DNA of 64,000 nucleotides, taken from contig NZ_FLYE01000002.1 of assembly GCF_900093605.1 (NCBI RefSeq), positions 112,818 through 176,817 on the forward strand. The letters run 5' to 3'. Position 1 is the first letter of the stretch, and each line of letters starts with the position of its first letter. Of the stretch, positions 1 through 8,648 are shown in pieces. Both the position numbers and the translations under genes were made by a program. The notes under the pieces are model-generated. The model ran no database searches. It worked only from the letters and a program-made list of their open reading frames with translations, and had not been told where the DNA came from. This DNA is from Candidatus Terasakiella magnetica. GTDB lineage: Bacteria > Pseudomonadota > Alphaproteobacteria > Rhodospirillales > Terasakiellaceae.

Positions 1-2
1 TT

Positions 3-569
3 ATCATCTCCATCGTGCTTAATACTGAAGATCAACATACAGGCGGCCCTGATGGTATGTATGTTGAAGGCTTGTCCTTTATGGCAGAGCAGATGAACTG
101 GTATTGGCTTGTAGGTGCTTTATTGGTCTTTAGTGTTTGGGCCTCACTTAACCTGATCCATTCCCCTATTGGTCGCGCACTACGTGCTGTTCATGGCTCT
201 GAAGTTGCGGCTGAAGTTGTGGGTGTGGACACTACGCGTTTTAAAGTCCTGATCTTTGTTGTCTCAGCAGTATTTGCCAGTGTTGTGGGGAGCTTTGGGG
301 TTTACTATTCCAACTTTGTTTCCCCTGATATCGCAGGCTTTTTCCATTCCATCGAATTGGTGGTGATGGTGGTCTTTGGCGGCATGGCCTCTACATTTGG
401 GGCGGTGATTGGCGCGGCTATTTTAACGTTATTGCCACAGGTTCTGACATTCTTGCATGATTATGAACATGTTGTTTTTGGTTTAATTTTGATGCTGACC
501 ATGATTTTCGTTCCAAAAGGTTTGGTGCCAACCCTTGCAGGCCTCTTTAAAAAGGGAGAGAAACCATGA
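3..569 (+). CDS. livM: LivM-type branched-chain ABC permease, 3' part
   Basis: C-terminal part of an inner-membrane permease of the LivM family; the reading frame is open to the left edge, so the 5' part lies outside the window and the apparent GTG at 15 is not a real start. The visible 189 residues contain four to five hydrophobic segments and the family's typical stretch with H(S/G)SEVAAEVVGVD followed by VFGGMASTFGAVIGA. The TGA stop overlaps the ATG of livG (ATGA), so the transporter subunits are translationally coupled. Location next to a phenylacetate cluster suggests, but does not prove, uptake of an aromatic or organic acid rather than an amino acid. Confidence 0.9.
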   Translation: MISIVLNTEDQHTGGPDGMYVEGLSFMAEQMNWYWLVGALLVFSVWASLNLIHSPIGRALRAVHGSEVAAEVVGVDTTRFKVLIFVVSAVFASVVGSFGVYYSNFVSPDIAGFFHSIELVVMVVFGGMASTFGAVIGAAILTLLPQVLTFLHDYEHVVFGLILMLTMIFVPKGLVPTLAGLFKKGEKP

Positions 570-1321
570 CCCTTTTAAAAGTAAATAACCTCTCGATTGA
601 ATTTGGTGGTGTACGGGCCATTGATGATCTCTCATTCACCATTAACCCAGGCACGATCCATTCTATCATCGGGCCAAATGGGGCGGGTAAGACAACATTG
701 TTTAACTTGATCACAGGGGTCTATACGCCAACCAGCGGTACAGTCCTTTATGATGATGAAGGGGTGACAGGGTTTAAACCTTATGAGCTGGCTGCGCGCG
801 GCATGAGCCGAACATTTCAAAACCTGCAAATCTTTTTCAACATGACGGCGATTGAAAATGTCATGGTGGGGGCTCACCTTCATCTTAATCGTAGTTTCTT
901 GGCTTCTTTCTTTGGTTTACCGCAAATCAAAAAAGGAGATGCCCATTGTCGCGAGACTTGCCTTGAGCTGCTTGATTTTGTGGGTTTGAAAGACTATGCC
1001 GATACCGATACGGACAGCATGCCTTATGGTGCGCTTAAGCGTTTGGAAATTGCACGTGCCTTGGCGTCCAAGCCAAAAATCCTTTTACTGGATGAGCCTG
1101 CTGCCGGTCTAAACCCGGCAGAAAGTCGCGAGATTGATGAAGTCATCAAGAAAGTGGCAGAGCGTGGTATTACGGTTGTTCTGGTGGAACATGATATGAA
1201 GATGGTTATGGAAATTTCAGATCATATCCTTGTCCTTGATTACGGACGTAAACTGACAGAAGGTAGTGCACAGGAAGTGCGAAACAATCCGGATGTTATT
1301 GCGGCATATTTGGGGGGCTAA
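566..1321 (+). CDS. livG: LivG-type ABC transporter ATPase
   Basis: 251-residue ATP-binding subunit of a branched-chain-amino-acid-type (HAAT) ABC importer. Walker A GPNGAGKTT lies near residue 38, Walker B ILLLDEPAAGLNP near 172, and the switch histidine VEHDM near 212. The signature region reads YGALKRLEIARAL, with the usual LSGGQ replaced by the LivG-type YGxxRxLEIA. The start is fixed by the ATGA overlap with livM. It energises the LivM permease with LivF. The substrate cannot be read from the ATPase. Confidence 0.93.
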   Translation: MTLLKVNNLSIEFGGVRAIDDLSFTINPGTIHSIIGPNGAGKTTLFNLITGVYTPTSGTVLYDDEGVTGFKPYELAARGMSRTFQNLQIFFNMTAIENVMVGAHLHLNRSFLASFFGLPQIKKGDAHCRETCLELLDFVGLKDYADTDTDSMPYGALKRLEIARALASKPKILLLDEPAAGLNPAESREIDEVIKKVAERGITVVLVEHDMKMVMEISDHILVLDYGRKLTEGSAQEVRNNPDVIAAYLGG

Positions 1322-1325
1322 GGCT

Positions 1326-2030
1326 ATGTTGAAAATTGAAAATCTCACCAGTCACTATGGTCGTATCCAAGCCCTTCATGGGGTTGATCTTGAAGTTAAT
1401 GAGGGCGAACTGGTTGCCTTGGTTGGCGGTAACGGGGCGGGTAAAACCACACTGTTGCGCACCATTTCAGGCCTTCAGCCCGCCTCAAGCGGCACAGTCA
1501 GCTTTGAAGGCAGTGATATTACCGATATGGCGGCTGAAAAGCGTGTACCCTTGGATATCGCCCAAGTGCCAGAAGGCCGTCAGGTCTTTACCGCCCTTTC
1601 TGTTGAAGACAATATCCGCTTGGGTGCTTTTACCAAGAAAGATAAGGTGGAGATCGAAAGTGATCTTGAAAGCATGTATGGGCGTTTTCCGATTTTAAAG
1701 GAAAAACGCAATCAGGCCGCGGGTACACTTTCTGGGGGCCAACAGCAGATGCTCGCCATGGCGCGTGCTTTGATGTCGCGACCGCGGCTTTTATTGCTCG
1801 ATGAACCCTCCATGGGGCTTTCACCCGTCTTGGTGATGGAAATCTTTGCCATTGTTGAAGAACTCAAAGAACAAGGCGTCACCATCTTTTTGGTGGAACA
1901 AAACGCCACAGCCGCCCTGCGTGTTGCAGATCGTGGCTACGTAATGGAAACAGGGAAAATCACGTTAACCGATAGCGGTGAGAAATTGCTTAACGATGAA
2001 ACAGTTAAGGCCGCTTATCTCGGAATTTAA
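1326..2030 (+). CDS. livF: LivF-type ABC transporter ATPase
   Basis: 234-residue second ATPase of the HAAT importer. It shows Walker A GGNGAGKTT, signature LSGGQQQMLAMARAL and Walker B LLLLDEPSMGLSP, and ends in the family's usual AYLGI. A longer frame opens at 1266 inside livG, but the ATG at 1326 gives the normal LivF N-terminus (MLKIENL) and lies 4 bases after the livG stop. Part of the livM-livG-livF operon; the periplasmic binding protein is not in the window. Confidence 0.93.
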   Translation: MLKIENLTSHYGRIQALHGVDLEVNEGELVALVGGNGAGKTTLLRTISGLQPASSGTVSFEGSDITDMAAEKRVPLDIAQVPEGRQVFTALSVEDNIRLGAFTKKDKVEIESDLESMYGRFPILKEKRNQAAGTLSGGQQQMLAMARALMSRPRLLLLDEPSMGLSPVLVMEIFAIVEELKEQGVTIFLVEQNATAALRVADRGYVMETGKITLTDSGEKLLNDETVKAAYLGI

Positions 2031-2056
2031 TTCTATCTTTAGGGACCTATATAGAT

Positions 2057-3013
2057 ATGACAAAGAATTTTGCCTCAGCAGCTGACTTGGACGAAAAACA
2101 AGTCTCCTTTGAGAAACTCGGTGAAGGCCTTTATGCCTACACAGCAGAAGGTGATCCAAACACAGGGGTCATCATTGGTGATGATGGCGTGATGGTGATT
2201 GATACCCAAGCCACACCAACCATGGCCCAAGACGTGATCCGTCGTATTCGTGAAGTTACGGACCTGCCGATCAAATATGTTTTGATGTCACATTATCATG
2301 CAGTACGTGTTATGGGCGCTTCTGCTTATAATGCTGAGCAGATCATCGCTTCCAAGCCCACATACGATCTGATTGTAGAGCGTGGCGAGCATGACTTTAA
2401 ATCTGAAGTGGGGCGTTTTCCGCGTCTGTTTGATGATGTTGAGTCTGTACCGGGCCTGACATGGCCAACAATGGTCTTTGAAAATAAAATGACCATCTTT
2501 ATGGGCAAGCGCCGTGTGGAAATTATCCATGCTGGTCGTGGTCATACAGCGGGTGATACCATTGCATGGTTGCCTGATGATGGTGTGTTATTTGCCGGTG
2601 ATTTGGTTGAATTTGGCGCGACACCCTATACAGGTGATGCGCATTTGGGGGATTGGCCGCAAACACTGGATGTGTTGCGTGGGTTAAAACCTGAGAAACT
2701 GGTACCCGGTCGTGGTGCTGCTTTGATGACGCCTGAGCTGTGCGAACAGGCAATCTCTGAAACACAAGACTTCCTTGAGTCTCTTTATGGGTCTGTGAAA
2801 AAGGGCCGTGAAGAAGGCAAGGAATTGGGCGAGATTTATAAAGATACATATGAAGCGCTTTCACCAAAGTTTGGTGAATGGGTGATCTTTGATCACTGTC
2901 TGCCTTTTGATGTGACACGTGCTTATGATGAAGCAGGTGGGTTAGACCATCCCCGCATCTGGACAGATGAGCGCGATGTTGCCATGTGGAAAGCGCTTGA
3001 AGAAGTCGAATAA
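2057..3013 (+). CDS. MBL-fold protein with a half-lost metal site
   Basis: 318-residue metallo-beta-lactamase-fold protein without signal peptide. The usual HxHxDH motif reads H79-Y-H81-A-V83-R84, so the two zinc-2 ligands of the motif are V and R. His163 (GHTAGDT) and Asp182 (AGDLV) are present, but the final PGHG is PGRG (R219). The three zinc-1 histidines are therefore kept while zinc-2 ligands D, H and H are lost. The C-terminal third (about residues 225-318) is charged and helical. It starts 26 bases after livF and may be cotranscribed with it. Substrate unknown; a one-metal hydrolase or oxidoreductase-like MBL is possible. Confidence 0.8.
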   Translation: MTKNFASAADLDEKQVSFEKLGEGLYAYTAEGDPNTGVIIGDDGVMVIDTQATPTMAQDVIRRIREVTDLPIKYVLMSHYHAVRVMGASAYNAEQIIASKPTYDLIVERGEHDFKSEVGRFPRLFDDVESVPGLTWPTMVFENKMTIFMGKRRVEIIHAGRGHTAGDTIAWLPDDGVLFAGDLVEFGATPYTGDAHLGDWPQTLDVLRGLKPEKLVPGRGAALMTPELCEQAISETQDFLESLYGSVKKGREEGKELGEIYKDTYEALSPKFGEWVIFDHCLPFDVTRAYDEAGGLDHPRIWTDERDVAMWKALEEVE

Positions 3014-3040
3014 ACACTAAACTCTGATTGGGTTCTCAAA

Positions 3041-3631
3041 ATGACCAAAGCAATCAACATAATGAAGCGAGAGCATCTCAGCCTGAATACGGTTTTGCAT
3101 GTTCTCAACCAGCTTGTTCTGGATTTGGAAGCAGGCCGTTTGAAATCAAGCGATGTGGATTATGACCTTATTGAAAAGATCATGACCTATATCGAAGAAT
3201 TCATCGATACCATGCACCATCCCAAAGAAGATGATTATCTTTTTCCGGCTTTGTTGAAAAAAACATCTGAAGCCAATGATGTGATTATGGAATTGCAGGA
3301 ACAGCACAAGCAAGGTGTTGAACATCGCAAAAAGCTGGAAATCCATATTCAGGCCATGAAGGACAAGCACCCGGGCCAAGTTGAAAAAGTTGTTGATGTG
3401 TTGAAAGACTATCTAACAGCCCATCGTGAACATATGAAGCTGGAAGATAATGTTGTTATTCCTTTAGCTGAGCGTGTTCTTGATGAAGAAGACTGGGCAC
3501 CGATTGAAGCTGCCTTTAACAACAATGCTGATCCGCTTTTTGGGGATGTGCCGAAGAATAAATTTAGAAAACTTCTGTCTGACATCACCTTCCTTGCGCC
3601 AGCCCCCATCGGGCTTGGTGGCAAAAGATAA
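3041..3631 (+). CDS. Hemerythrin HHE-domain protein
   Basis: 196-residue cytoplasmic all-helical protein of the hemerythrin HHE family. Iron-ligand pattern residues are visible as H (KREHLSL), HHPKEDDYLFP, EHRKKLE and AHREHMKLEDNVVIP, which match a full two-HHE four-helix bundle. The extra C-terminal 40 residues (NADPLFGDVPKNKF) are typical of the longer alphaproteobacterial form. It lies 27 bases after the MBL gene and is followed by a clear terminator, so it closes the liv-MBL-hemerythrin transcription unit. A role in oxygen, NO or iron sensing is inference. Confidence 0.85.
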   Translation: MTKAINIMKREHLSLNTVLHVLNQLVLDLEAGRLKSSDVDYDLIEKIMTYIEEFIDTMHHPKEDDYLFPALLKKTSEANDVIMELQEQHKQGVEHRKKLEIHIQAMKDKHPGQVEKVVDVLKDYLTAHREHMKLEDNVVIPLAERVLDEEDWAPIEAAFNNNADPLFGDVPKNKFRKLLSDITFLAPAPIGLGGKR

Positions 3632-3684
3632 TTCTCCTAGGCTGTCGAGAGCAAATAGCCTTCCAAAAGGCGGCCTAATACTAA

Positions 3685-3720
3685 AGCCGGGTCCTTAAAG
3701 TATAGGGGCCCGGCTCTTTT
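3685..3720 (+). terminator. Rho-independent terminator after hemerythrin gene
   Basis: A 10-bp stem (AGCCGGGTCC paired with GGGCCCGGCT, one G-T pair) with an 11-base loop is followed by CTTTTT. It closes the plus-strand livM-hemerythrin unit. Confidence 0.85.
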
Positions 3721-3786
3721 TATATATATTTAGATAAATTGACTTTAAGCCTGCGAACTTGGATACTAACACCTAATAAGTGCCTA

Positions 3787-3800
3787 CCCCCCCCCCCCCC
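3787..3800. repeat. Homopolymeric tract of 14 cytosines
   Basis: Uninterrupted run of 14 C in the 227-base gap between the hemerythrin gene and a small hydrophobic ORF. It starts 72 bases upstream of that ORF's start codon, that is, in its likely promoter region. Long mononucleotide tracts of this kind vary in length by slippage. Confidence 0.95.
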
Positions 3801-3858
3801 TAACCAAGAGTTGGGTTTGGCGGGACGGATAAACTAAAATAACATTTGAGGGTATGAC

Positions 3859-4044
3859 ATGGCATTACTTGAATTAGCTACCGTAAAAATCGCTTTAGCA
3901 GGGATCACAAAGGCTGCAATTGCAGCTGGTCCAGTTGGTTTGCCTGTGGTGATTGCGGGTAGTTTTGGGTCTTTAATCTTGATGGAAACTGCGGCTTCTA
4001 AAACAAATGAGATTATCCTGCGCAACAAAGAGTGCGAGCAGTAA
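3859..4044 (+). CDS. Small hydrophobic protein of unknown function
   Basis: 61-residue protein with one long Ala/Gly/Val/Ile-rich hydrophobic stretch (about residues 8-45, containing GPVGLPVVIAG) and a charged C-terminus (NEIILRNKECEQ). The upstream GAGGGT, 5 bases before the ATG, is a plausible ribosome binding site, and a terminator follows 40 bases after the stop. These two signals support a real gene. The family is not recognised; the Gly/Ala pattern could be a single membrane hairpin or a small amphipathic peptide. It stands alone between two convergent units, downstream of the poly-C tract. Confidence 0.6.
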   Translation: MALLELATVKIALAGITKAAIAAGPVGLPVVIAGSFGSLILMETAASKTNEIILRNKECEQ

Positions 4045-4078
4045 TTTTCTTTTTAAAAGTGTAATTTGCGAGATCAAA

Positions 4079-4120
4079 AAAAACGCCTTTTCCTGATGTG
4101 GAGAAGGCGTTTTTTTGTTT
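4079..4120. terminator. Bidirectional terminator
   Basis: Stem AACGCCTT/AAGGCGTT around a loop of about 14 bases, with an A run on the left and a T7 run on the right. It can terminate both the small plus-strand ORF and the minus-strand paa operon ending at 4133. Confidence 0.85.
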
Positions 4121-4132
4121 GATTTAAGAGGT

Positions 4133-5437
4133 CTACTCTTTAGGGCGATTATCAGTCACGCGAACCGCTTTTCCTTGGGAGCGCGGAATAGCACCGGGCT
4201 CAAGCACATCAATGCTGGTTGAAATCCCGATGTAGGATTTAATGTGATGAGACAGTTTCTTTTTAATATCCTCATCATTGCTTTGCCCGTCTTCACGGCG
4301 CTCAACCTGCACTGCCAATGAATCCATATGACCTTTGCGGCTTAGGATCAGGTGGTAATGTGGGCTGAGACGTTCATCGCGCAAGACCTGTTCTTCAATC
4401 TGGCTTGGGAAGACATTCACGCCACGAATGATCATCATGTCATCTGAGCGCCCTGTGATCTTATCAAAGCGGCGCATGGTACGTGCGGTGCCGGGCAGCA
4501 GCTTTGTTAAATCTTTCGTGCGATAACGAATGACAGGCATGGCTTCTTTGGTGAGAGAGGTAAAGACCATTTCGCCCATTTCACCATCAGTCAGTGGGTT
4601 AAAGTTTGTATCGACAATTTCTGGATAGAAGTGATCTTCCCAAATGGTCGGGCCATCTTTTGTTTCCAGACATTCTTGGGCCACACCCGGTCCGATAACT
4701 TCTGAAAGACCATAAATATCAAGGCAATCAATGCCAAGACGGGCTTCCATCTCATCGCGCATTTTATTGGTCCAGGGCTCGGCCCCAAAGATACCACAAC
4801 GCAGTTTAATTTCGCGTGGGTCCAGACCTTGGCGTTCCATCTCATCTGCGATTACGAGCATATAAGACGGTGTCACCATGATGACATCAGGATCAAAGTC
4901 ACGCATCAACTGGACTTGCTTTTCCGTTTGACCACCTGACATGGGGATAACCGTACAGCCAAGCTCTTCTGCGCCGTAATGCGCGCCCATACCACCTGTA
5001 AACAAGCCATAACCATAAGCAACATGCACACGGTCATGGTGAGACACACCGGCTGCGCGAAGCGAACGTGCAACCACACCTGCCCAGACTTTTAAATCCT
5101 GCTTGGTATAGCCCACAACGGTTGGCTTACCTGTTGTCCCGCTTGAGGCATGCACGCGCACGACTTCTTCCATGGGTACGGCAAAACTATCAAACGGATA
5201 GGCTTTGCGTAGGTCTTCCTTCGTTGTGAAAGGGAACTTTTGCAAATCATCCAGATGCTTTAAATCATCGGGGTGGACCTGTGCATCAACACATTTTGCA
5301 CGATAATAGGCCACATTTTGATAGGCATGTTCCAACGACCATTTCATCCGTTTGAACTGAAGCGCACGTAGCTCGTCTACGCTGGCTTTTTCAATGGGGT
5401 CTAGTTCCCCAAGCAAAGGCACATCTGTTGTTTGCAT
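4133..5437 (-). CDS. paaK: Phenylacetate-CoA ligase
   Basis: 434-residue cytosolic AMP-forming ligase that converts phenylacetate, ATP and CoA to phenylacetyl-CoA, the entry step of aerobic phenylacetate degradation. Acyl-adenylating motifs are present: SSGTTGKPT near residue 97, YGLSEVIGPG near 242, YRTKDLT near 305, and RSDDMMIIRGVNVFP near 330. The C-terminal lysine region reads SQGKAVRV. Length fits PaaK (about 430-440). GGGAG 10 bases before the ATG supports the start. It is the last gene of a six-gene minus-strand operon, 41 bases after the thiolase. Confidence 0.95.
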   Translation of the reverse strand: MQTTDVPLLGELDPIEKASVDELRALQFKRMKWSLEHAYQNVAYYRAKCVDAQVHPDDLKHLDDLQKFPFTTKEDLRKAYPFDSFAVPMEEVVRVHASSGTTGKPTVVGYTKQDLKVWAGVVARSLRAAGVSHHDRVHVAYGYGLFTGGMGAHYGAEELGCTVIPMSGGQTEKQVQLMRDFDPDVIMVTPSYMLVIADEMERQGLDPREIKLRCGIFGAEPWTNKMRDEMEARLGIDCLDIYGLSEVIGPGVAQECLETKDGPTIWEDHFYPEIVDTNFNPLTDGEMGEMVFTSLTKEAMPVIRYRTKDLTKLLPGTARTMRRFDKITGRSDDMMIIRGVNVFPSQIEEQVLRDERLSPHYHLILSRKGHMDSLAVQVERREDGQSNDEDIKKKLSHHIKSYIGISTSIDVLEPGAIPRSQGKAVRVTDNRPKE

Positions 5438-5478
5438 TTTAAGTAACTCCCAAACTTTCCCTGTGTTTTGGTATTTTT

Positions 5479-6684
5479 TTATACGCGTTCAATAATGGTT
5501 GCGATGCCTTGACCTACACCAATACACATGGTGCAAAGGGCATAACGACCATTTCTTCTTTCTAATTCATAAAGTGCGGTGGTGATCAGGCGCGCCCCGC
5601 TCATGCCTAATGGGTGGCCCAGTGAGATGGCCCCGCCATTTGGGTTTACGCGCCCATCATCATCAGCCAGTCCCAGCTCACGCATCACCGCAAGACCTTG
5701 GGAGGCAAAGGCTTCATTAAGCTCAATCACATCCATGTCTTCAAGGGTCAGGCCCGCTTTCTCCAACACTTTCTTGGAAGCAGGTGCGGGACCAATGCCC
5801 ATGATGCGCGGCGCCACACCTGCTGTTGCCATGGCGATCACACGTGCACGCGGCTTTAGGCCCATTTTCTCAGCGCTCTCTTTGGAGGCCATAAGTATAG
5901 CACATGCCCCGTCATTTACACCTGAGGCATTGCCTGCTGTAACCGAGCCGCCATCGCGAAACGGTGCGCGCAGGCCTGAGAGGGTTTTAATGGTGGTATC
6001 GCTTCGGGGGTGTTCATCCATCTCAATGATTTTTGGCTCGCCTTTGCGCTGGGGGATGCTGACCGGGATAATCTCTTGGGCCAGACGGCCTTCATCTTGG
6101 GCGGCTTTGGTTTTTTGTTGTGAGCGAAGTGCAAAAGCATCTTGGTCTTTGCGTGAAACATTAAAGTCCTCAGCCACATTTTCAGCCGTTTCGGGCATGG
6201 AGTCTGTACCAAATTCCTTATCCATCAGCTTGTTGACGAAACGCCAGCCAATGGTTGTGTCATAAACCGCATTGCCGCGTGAAAAAGCGCTTTCGGCTTT
6301 TGGCATCACAAATGGTGCGCGCGACATGCTTTCCACGCCACCAGCAATCATTAAGTCACAATCACCAGACTTAATGGAACGCGCTGATAAACCAACCGCA
6401 TCCATGCCAGAGCCACACAAGCGGTTGACTGTGGTGCCGGGCACGTCTGTTGGCAGGCCTGCCAAAAGGCTCGACATGCGCGCAACGTTGCGGTTGTCTT
6501 CACCAGCTTGGTTGGCACAGCCATAAATCACGTCATCGACCTTGGACCAATCCACTGTTGGGTTGCGCTCCATCAGTGCGCGCATGGGGATGGCACCGAG
6601 GTCATCCGCACGGACTTTAGAAAGGCCACCGCCATAACGGCCGATGGGTGTGCGAATGGCATCAATGATATAAGCGTCAGTCAT
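5479..6684 (-). CDS. paaJ: 3-oxoadipyl-CoA/acetyl-CoA thiolase
   Basis: 401-residue thiolase that cleaves 3-oxoadipyl-CoA to succinyl-CoA and acetyl-CoA, the last step of phenylacetate (and beta-ketoadipate) degradation. The nucleophilic cysteine sits in VNRLCGSGMDAV, followed by NEAFASQG, GGAISLGHPLGMSGAR and the second cysteine in LCTMCIGVGQG. The 40-residue N-terminal start TDAYIIDAIRTPIGRYGG is the PcaF/PaaJ type. Operon position among paa genes favours PaaJ over PcaF; the sequences cannot separate the two. One base separates it from the thioesterase gene. Confidence 0.92.
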   Translation of the reverse strand: MTDAYIIDAIRTPIGRYGGGLSKVRADDLGAIPMRALMERNPTVDWSKVDDVIYGCANQAGEDNRNVARMSSLLAGLPTDVPGTTVNRLCGSGMDAVGLSARSIKSGDCDLMIAGGVESMSRAPFVMPKAESAFSRGNAVYDTTIGWRFVNKLMDKEFGTDSMPETAENVAEDFNVSRKDQDAFALRSQQKTKAAQDEGRLAQEIIPVSIPQRKGEPKIIEMDEHPRSDTTIKTLSGLRAPFRDGGSVTAGNASGVNDGACAILMASKESAEKMGLKPRARVIAMATAGVAPRIMGIGPAPASKKVLEKAGLTLEDMDVIELNEAFASQGLAVMRELGLADDDGRVNPNGGAISLGHPLGMSGARLITTALYELERRNGRYALCTMCIGVGQGIATIIERV

Positions 6685-6685
6685 C

Positions 6686-7114
6686 TTAAATTACTTCCCC
6701 GGAAATGGTTCGTGAGCGTCCTCGAAACAGTGCAACCACTGTCCCGTCCTGTTTGGTAACGGTGACATCATAGATGCCCGAGCGGCCCATCAAGATGGTT
6801 TCGCGCGCTTTTGCAGTAAGGACATCACCTTCATAAGAGGGACCTGAGTAGGTAATGTCGCATCCTGATGCCACCGTAACTTTGTTATATGTGTTGCAGG
6901 CATAGGCAAAGATCGTATCTGCCAGTGCAAATGTGGAGCCGCCATGGGTGGTGCCATGACCGTTGAGCATACTTTTTGTTACCGTCATCTCACCCTTGGC
7001 ATAGCCCGGTGCAATCTCGGTGACTTTGATGCCCATTTCTTGTGCCTTATGATCGTTGGCAAACATGGTCTCAAAAGTCGCTTGGGCGAGTTCTTGCGGG
7101 GTAAGGTTACTCAT
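6686..7114 (-). CDS. paaI: Hydroxyphenylacetyl-CoA thioesterase
   Basis: 142-residue hotdog-fold thioesterase that releases CoA from dead-end or excess phenylacetyl-CoA intermediates. The motif [21 protein letters not shown] carries the PaaI-type HGG-ADT active-site pattern. An in-frame ATG lies 18 bases upstream, but the ATG at 7114 has AGGGA 9 bases before it and overlaps the paaH end (ATGAGTAA), so it is the better start. Sits between the thiolase and paaH in the operon. Confidence 0.92.
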   Translation of the reverse strand: MSNLTPQELAQATFETMFANDHKAQEMGIKVTEIAPGYAKGEMTVTKSMLNGHGTTHGGSTFALADTIFAYACNTYNKVTVASGCDITYSGPSYEGDVLTAKARETILMGRSGIYDVTVTKQDGTVVALFRGRSRTISGEVI

Positions 7115-8648
7115 GGAAATATTTCCCTGCATTGACCTTGCGGCGCAAAAGCGGACTTACGCGATAGCGATCTTCCCCATAGGTGCGGCCCAAATTCTCA
7201 ATCACGGCTGAGATATAATCCGGTCCGATCTCATCAGCCCAAGCCAATGGACCTTTGGGATAATTCACGCCTTTTTGCATGGCGAGATCAACATCAGCAA
7301 TCGTGCAGACTTTTTTATAAACCGTATCAGCCGCTTCATTCACGATCATGGCGATGGTGCGCGCATTGATCAGGCCGGGCACATCATCCATAACGGTGAC
7401 GTTAATACCCATGGCTTGGAACAGGCCGCAGGCTTCGCTAATATGTTCTTCATCTGCAAGATCAGATGGGGCAATGGTAATGCGCTCTGTCTTGGCATAA
7501 TCAATGGCCAGATCAAACAGCACCAACGCTTCATTGTCTTCACCTAATGGCATGGAGGCTTCCAGTTCGGTTGCCAACATACCCGGGGTGAGCATCAAAT
7601 GGGTATGACCTACCGTGATGCGATCAATCACGCTGTCTTCAAGCTCGATACGTTCCACATCAAGGCCCGCTTCAACCATACGCTCAACCAACACTTCCGC
7701 AGGACCAAGATCACCTTCAATGATAATCTTGGAAGGCTTTAGCCCTTGTGGGGCAGTTTGAACGTCTGGGCTGGCAGCACCTTCGCTATAATCATAAAAA
7801 CCACGCCCTGATTTGCGCCCGAGCAGGCCACCATCAACCAGTTCTTTTTGAACAAGCGAGGGTAAGAAACGGGGATCATTATAAAATTGAGCAAAGGTGG
7901 TTGTGGTCACCGCGTAGTTCACATCATGACCGATTAGGTCCATGAGCTCAAACGGGCCCATGCGAAAACCAGCAGATTGTTTGATCACCGCGTCAATGGT
8001 TGCCACATCCGCGCCGCCTTCTTCAAAGACGCGCAACGCCTCTGCATAAAAGGGGCGGGCCACACGGTTGACAATAAAGCCGGGTGTGGATTTGGCATGA
8101 ACGGGTTTCTTACCCCAAGCAAGGCTTGTTTCGTATACGCAATCAGCAACTTCATTTGAAGTTGTCAGGCCTGAGATTACTTCCACAAGCTGCATGATTG
8201 GGGCTGGGTTGAAGAAGTGCATGCCTGCTAAGTGACTGGAACGTTTCAGTTTCGATCCAATCGCGGTTAATGAGATGGACGACGTATTAGAAGCCATAAT
8301 GGTATCTTCACCACAGATCTCTTCCAGCTTGCCAAACACATCCTGTTTGATCTCGATATTCTCAATGATGGCCTCGATCACCAATTTGGCAGGCGCGAGA
8401 GCTTCAAGAGTATCAACAACTTGGATGCGCTCAAGCAGGCTGTCCACATCACTTTGGCTCATCTTGCCTTTCTCAACAAGACGGGCAAGGCCCTTGGCGG
8501 TTTTATCTTTACCAACTTGGGCAGCCCCCATCATGGCATCAAAAAGCAAAACGGGGTGTCCGGCCTTGGCGGCGACTTGGGCAATACCTGCGCCCATGGT
8601 GCCTGCGCCAATAACGGCAATGGTATCTGAGGATGAAAGAGCCGACAT
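7107..8648 (-). CDS. paaH: 3-hydroxyadipyl-CoA dehydrogenase
   Basis: 513-residue NAD-dependent 3-hydroxyacyl-CoA dehydrogenase of the PaaH type, oxidising 3-hydroxyadipyl-CoA to 3-oxoadipyl-CoA. The Rossmann motif [13 protein letters not shown] is at residues 12-24, followed by [13 protein letters not shown] and the catalytic-histidine region [16 protein letters not shown] duplicated C-terminal HCDH domain follows ([28 protein letters not shown], then [14 protein letters not shown]). About 500 residues is usual for PaaH, longer than a simple HBDH. Its start follows the paaG stop directly. Confidence 0.95.
   Translation of the reverse strand: MSALSSSDTIAVIGAGTMGAGIAQVAAKAGHPVLLFDAMMGAAQVGKDKTAKGLARLVEKGKMSQSDVDSLLERIQVVDTLEALAPAKLVIEAIIENIEIKQDVFGKLEEICGEDTIMASNTSSISLTAIGSKLKRSSHLAGMHFFNPAPIMQLVEVISGLTTSNEVADCVYETSLAWGKKPVHAKSTPGFIVNRVARPFYAEALRVFEEGGADVATIDAVIKQSAGFRMGPFELMDLIGHDVNYAVTTTTFAQFYNDPRFLPSLVQKELVDGGLLGRKSGRGFYDYSEGAASPDVQTAPQGLKPSKIIIEGDLGPAEVLVERMVEAGLDVERIELEDSVIDRITVGHTHLMLTPGMLATELEASMPLGEDNEALVLFDLAIDYAKTERITIAPSDLADEEHISEACGLFQAMGINVTVMDDVPGLINARTIAMIVNEAADTVYKKVCTIADVDLAMQKGVNYPKGPLAWADEIGPDYISAVIENLGRTYGEDRYRVSPLLRRKVNAGKYFHE

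Noticed and set aside
5579..6265. Plus-strand 228-residue frame inside the thiolase gene
   Set aside because: Antisense shadow of a clear thiolase; serine/arginine-rich and without any motif.
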